From: Nitrospiraceae bacterium
GTDB lineage: Bacteria > Nitrospirota > Thermodesulfovibrionia > Thermodesulfovibrionales > UBA9159
Direction of reading: 5' to 3'
DNA: 6,891 nt
Assembly: GCA_003453735.1 (NCBI GenBank)
Contig: DMNE01000010.1
Location: 2,314 to 9,204, forward strand
The stretch's first letter is position 1. Each line of letters opens with the position of its first letter. The position numbers were made by a program, and so were the translations under genes. The notes under the pieces were generated by a model that worked only from the letters and a program-made list of their open reading frames with translations, had not been told where the DNA came from and did no database searches. Below are positions 5,604 to 6,891 of the stretch, piece after piece.

Positions 5604-5663
5604 TAGGTATTTTGATGCTTTTGAGCTCTTTGTGTCATCCACTGCAATTAAAATCTTGTTTAT
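5604..5663 (-). pseudogene. Truncated third universal stress protein gene
   Basis: Read from 5663 leftward the codons give (ATA)-NKILIAVDDTKSSKAS, then KYL, after which the frame runs into repeat copy 2. This matches the first 16-17 residues of both intact Usps (MNKVLIAVDG/DDTKAS-AVL). The initiator position is ATA, not ATG, yet a purine-rich AGAGGAAAG still precedes it. No further Usp sequence is found, so the rest of the gene is missing. It is a decayed third member of the array, in the same orientation as the intact pair. A start-codon sequencing error cannot be excluded, but the truncation stands either way. Confidence 0.7.
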
Positions 5664-5833
5664 CTTTCCTCTCTCCGATCAGAAAGTCTTTACAGCTGTT
5701 AAGGTAAAAAGCTAATCCTACGCTTATTTTCCTAAGAAAATTAAAGTATCTAGTAATATCAATGAGTTAACTGAAAAGCTCCCTTTTCTATTTGACCACC
5801 ATGATCTTAATTTGTTAAACTTTATAATGGATT
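5664..5833. other. AT-rich upstream region of the third Usp remnant
   Basis: No gene seen. By position it should hold the remnant's promoter, but no TGGC-N-TTGC element survives 40-70 nt upstream of the old start. One GTTAAC is at 5766-5771. Confidence 0.4.
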
Positions 5834-5856
5834 GTTAACGGAAATTAACAGTTAAC
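5834..5856. promoter_or_regulatory. Second GTTAAC cluster
   Basis: GTTAAC (5834), ATTAAC (5844), GTTAAC (5851), in the same order as the GTTAAC-ATTAAC-GTTAAC core of the cluster at 5046-5073 but more tightly spaced. It lies about 170 bp upstream of the third Usp remnant, compared with about 150 bp for the first cluster and the intact operon. It could equally serve the plus-strand transcription unit near 5900. Confidence 0.4.
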
Positions 5857-5877
5857 AGCAGTAAGTGCGGGGATGAA

Positions 5878-5905
5878 TTGCACAGGGTTTTGAAAGCGTT
5901 ATAAT
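5878..5905 (+). promoter_or_regulatory. Possible sigma-70 promoter, rightward
   Basis: A perfect TATAAT at 5900-5905, with TTGCAC at 5878-5883 (16-bp spacer, first three bases of the -35 conserved). It would transcribe the short frames at 5909-6067. A strong GGGGGAG at 5922-5926 onward precedes ATG 5934, but that frame stops after 15 codons. Confidence 0.3.
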
Positions 5906-5908
5906 GGG

Positions 5909-6067
5909 ATGAGTCGAACTTGGGGGAGAAGCTATGGTGATAAAGACAAAAAGAGCATCGTGGGACAAGAGATATTTATAGAAACCGGAAATGAGGGAGG
6001 AACTACGGTGAGGGATTATCGGACGGATGGGTATGACCGGTGGTCGAGGGAACAAAGAGGTTATTGA
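5909..6067 (+). CDS. Hypothetical 52-residue protein (uncertain)
   Basis: The frame from ATG 5909 begins MSRTWGRSYGDKDKKSIVGQ, passes EIFIETGNEGG and ends YDRWSREQRGY before TGA 6065. It is hydrophilic, rich in Gly, Arg and Tyr, with no motif I recognise. The start lacks a ribosome site and sits beside the TATAAT. An internal GTG at 6008 has GAGGGAGG 7 nt upstream and would give only 19 residues; ATG 5934 in another frame has the best ribosome site but stops after 15 codons. It could be a real small protein, a decayed gene or chance. Confidence 0.25.
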   Translation: MSRTWGRSYGDKDKKSIVGQEIFIETGNEGGTTVRDYRTDGYDRWSREQRGY

Positions 6068-6097
6068 GAAGTACATGAGGAACCGGGGTCGATAAAT

Positions 6098-6130
6098 AAG
6101 GCAGCTACAGTTATTTGAGGTCTGCCTTTT
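6098..6130 (+). terminator. Possible intrinsic terminator, rightward
   Basis: AAGGCAG, 17-nt loop, CTGCCTT followed by TT: a perfect 7-bp stem with a short T-run. It would end a rightward transcript from near 5912, upstream of the activator gene. Confidence 0.35.
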
Positions 6131-6171
6131 ACGCCCTAGGCCCTTGGCGCAGGGTTTTTAACACTGCTATC

Positions 6172-6891
6172 ATGCTAGACAAATTATTAAAGGACCCACA
6201 GTTTTTGCCTGAAGTTTTCGAAACCATGAGAGATGGCCTTATGGTTATGGATGCTGATGGCAATATTCTGTTCCTCAACAAGGCGGCCGAGGAGATAACA
6301 GGCTACAGCAGAGAAGAGGTATTGGGAAAACCGTGCACCATACTCGACAGCGATACCTGCGTGATTTTGACCGAATCGGGGAAAAAGAAAGATTGCAGCA
6401 TCTTTAAACTGGGTTCTATATGCAACAAAAAGTGCCAGATAAAATCCAAAGATGGAAGAGCTGTCTATCTTCTAAAGAATGCCGCAGTTTTAAAGGACGA
6501 CAATGGAGAGATAATAGGCGCGGTGGAATCGATGACGGACATCACATCACTCTGTCTAAAAGAAATGGAACTGCAGGGGCTGAAGCAGGAATTACGGCAG
6601 GAATACTGGTTTATGGGGTTGTTGGGGAAGAGCACTCCCATGCAGAGACTATACGAGCACATTCGGAATGCTGCTCAGAGTGAAGCCCCTGTCCTGATCG
6701 TGGGAGAAAGCGGCTCAGGTAAAAACCTTGTTGCCCATGCAATACATAAACTGAGCAGACGGAAAGAGGGGCCCTTCATGCAGATGAACTGCGCGTCTCT
6801 GAATGACCAGCTTCTCGAAAGCGAACTCTTCGGTCACATGCGCGGAGCATTCACCGGCGCCACGACGGCGAAAGCCGGAAAGTTCGAACTC
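6172..6891 (+). CDS. PAS-domain sigma-54-dependent transcriptional activator, 5' part
   Basis: 240 codons are present, open to the window end. Residues about 10-127 are a PAS sensor: [38 protein letters not shown] is the standard PAS core, and [10 protein letters not shown] its last strand. Inside it are five cysteines (55, 63, 75, 84, 88), including C-N-K-K-C, which suggests a redox or metal-responsive sensor. A helical linker (128-145) leads to the AAA+ domain: [15 protein letters not shown], Walker A GESGSGKN (178-185), [17 protein letters not shown] and the sigma-54-contacting loop GAFTGA (225-230). Walker B and the Fis-type DNA-binding end lie beyond the window. There is no receiver domain, so it senses directly through PAS. 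ATG 6172 has no good ribosome site; the next ATG (codon 19) would cut into the PAS domain. It is the obvious candidate to drive the sigma-54 promoter of the Usp operon. Confidence 0.93.
   Translation, partial: MLDKLLKDPQFLPEVFETMRDGLMVMDADGNILFLNKAAEEITGYSREEVLGKPCTILDSDTCVILTESGKKKDCSIFKLGSICNKKCQIKSKDGRAVYLLKNAAVLKDDNGEIIGAVESMTDITSLCLKEMELQGLKQELRQEYWFMGLLGKSTPMQRLYEHIRNAAQSEAPVLIVGESGSGKNLVAHAIHKLSRRKEGPFMQMNCASLNDQLLESELFGHMRGAFTGATTAKAGKFEL

Noticed and set aside
5852..6076. 74-codon minus frame rich in Ser, Pro and Ile
   Set aside because: Low-complexity composition, no ribosome site, antisense to the more protein-like plus frame at 5909-6067.
6140..6160. TTGGCGC followed by TTTTT upstream of the activator gene, resembling a sigma-54 -24 element
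   Set aside because: The required GC of the -12 element is absent (TTTT in its place).
6420..6440. TGGCAC...TTGCA on the minus strand inside the activator gene
   Set aside because: Spacing is one base too long for sigma-54, and it lies within coding sequence facing away from any minus-strand gene nearby.

Overview
The window looks like part of a moderate-GC, Gram-negative-type anaerobe. The gene set (a YeeE/YedE thiosulfate-type transporter, tandem UspA proteins, a PAS sigma-54 activator with a Cys-rich sensor, strong AGGAGG ribosome sites) suggests Nitrospirota or Desulfobacterota, but no marker gene fixes the taxon.

Layout. Bases 1-126 (minus) hold the first 42 codons of a small exported protein. 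Bases 127-1080 contain no gene I can defend, only a minus-strand terminator, a hairpin and a UGA-interrupted reading frame. Bases 1229-2263 (plus) encode a five-helix membrane protein with a C-terminal beta-rich, arrestin-like domain. It converges on a YeeE/YedE transporter (2364-3461, minus), which has a very good sigma-70 promoter and a possible leader peptide. Upstream of that lies a two-gene operon of paralogous universal stress proteins (4328-4897, then 3784-4293, minus), ending in a near-ideal intrinsic terminator.

The most interesting part is 4898-5900. The UspA operon is preceded by a textbook sigma-54 layout: a TGGCAT-N5-TTGCA promoter, an IHF-consensus site, then an imperfect 28-bp palindrome built of GTTAAC units about 125 bp upstream of the predicted start. 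Next come two direct copies of a 161-bp palindromic element (5215-5375 and 5433-5593), equal in length and with the same internal landmarks. They lie against two gene remnants: the N-terminus of a signal-peptide-bearing plus-strand protein, and the first 16-17 codons of a third UspA paralogue on the minus strand whose start codon is now ATA. A second GTTAAC cluster survives upstream of that remnant.

At the right edge (6172-6891, plus) is the start of a sigma-54 activator with a PAS sensor carrying five cysteines and an AAA+ domain with the GAFTGA loop. A reasonable model is that this activator, or a relative of it, reads a redox or metabolic signal and drives the Usp operon from the GTTAAC sites. 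That link is inference from proximity and promoter type.
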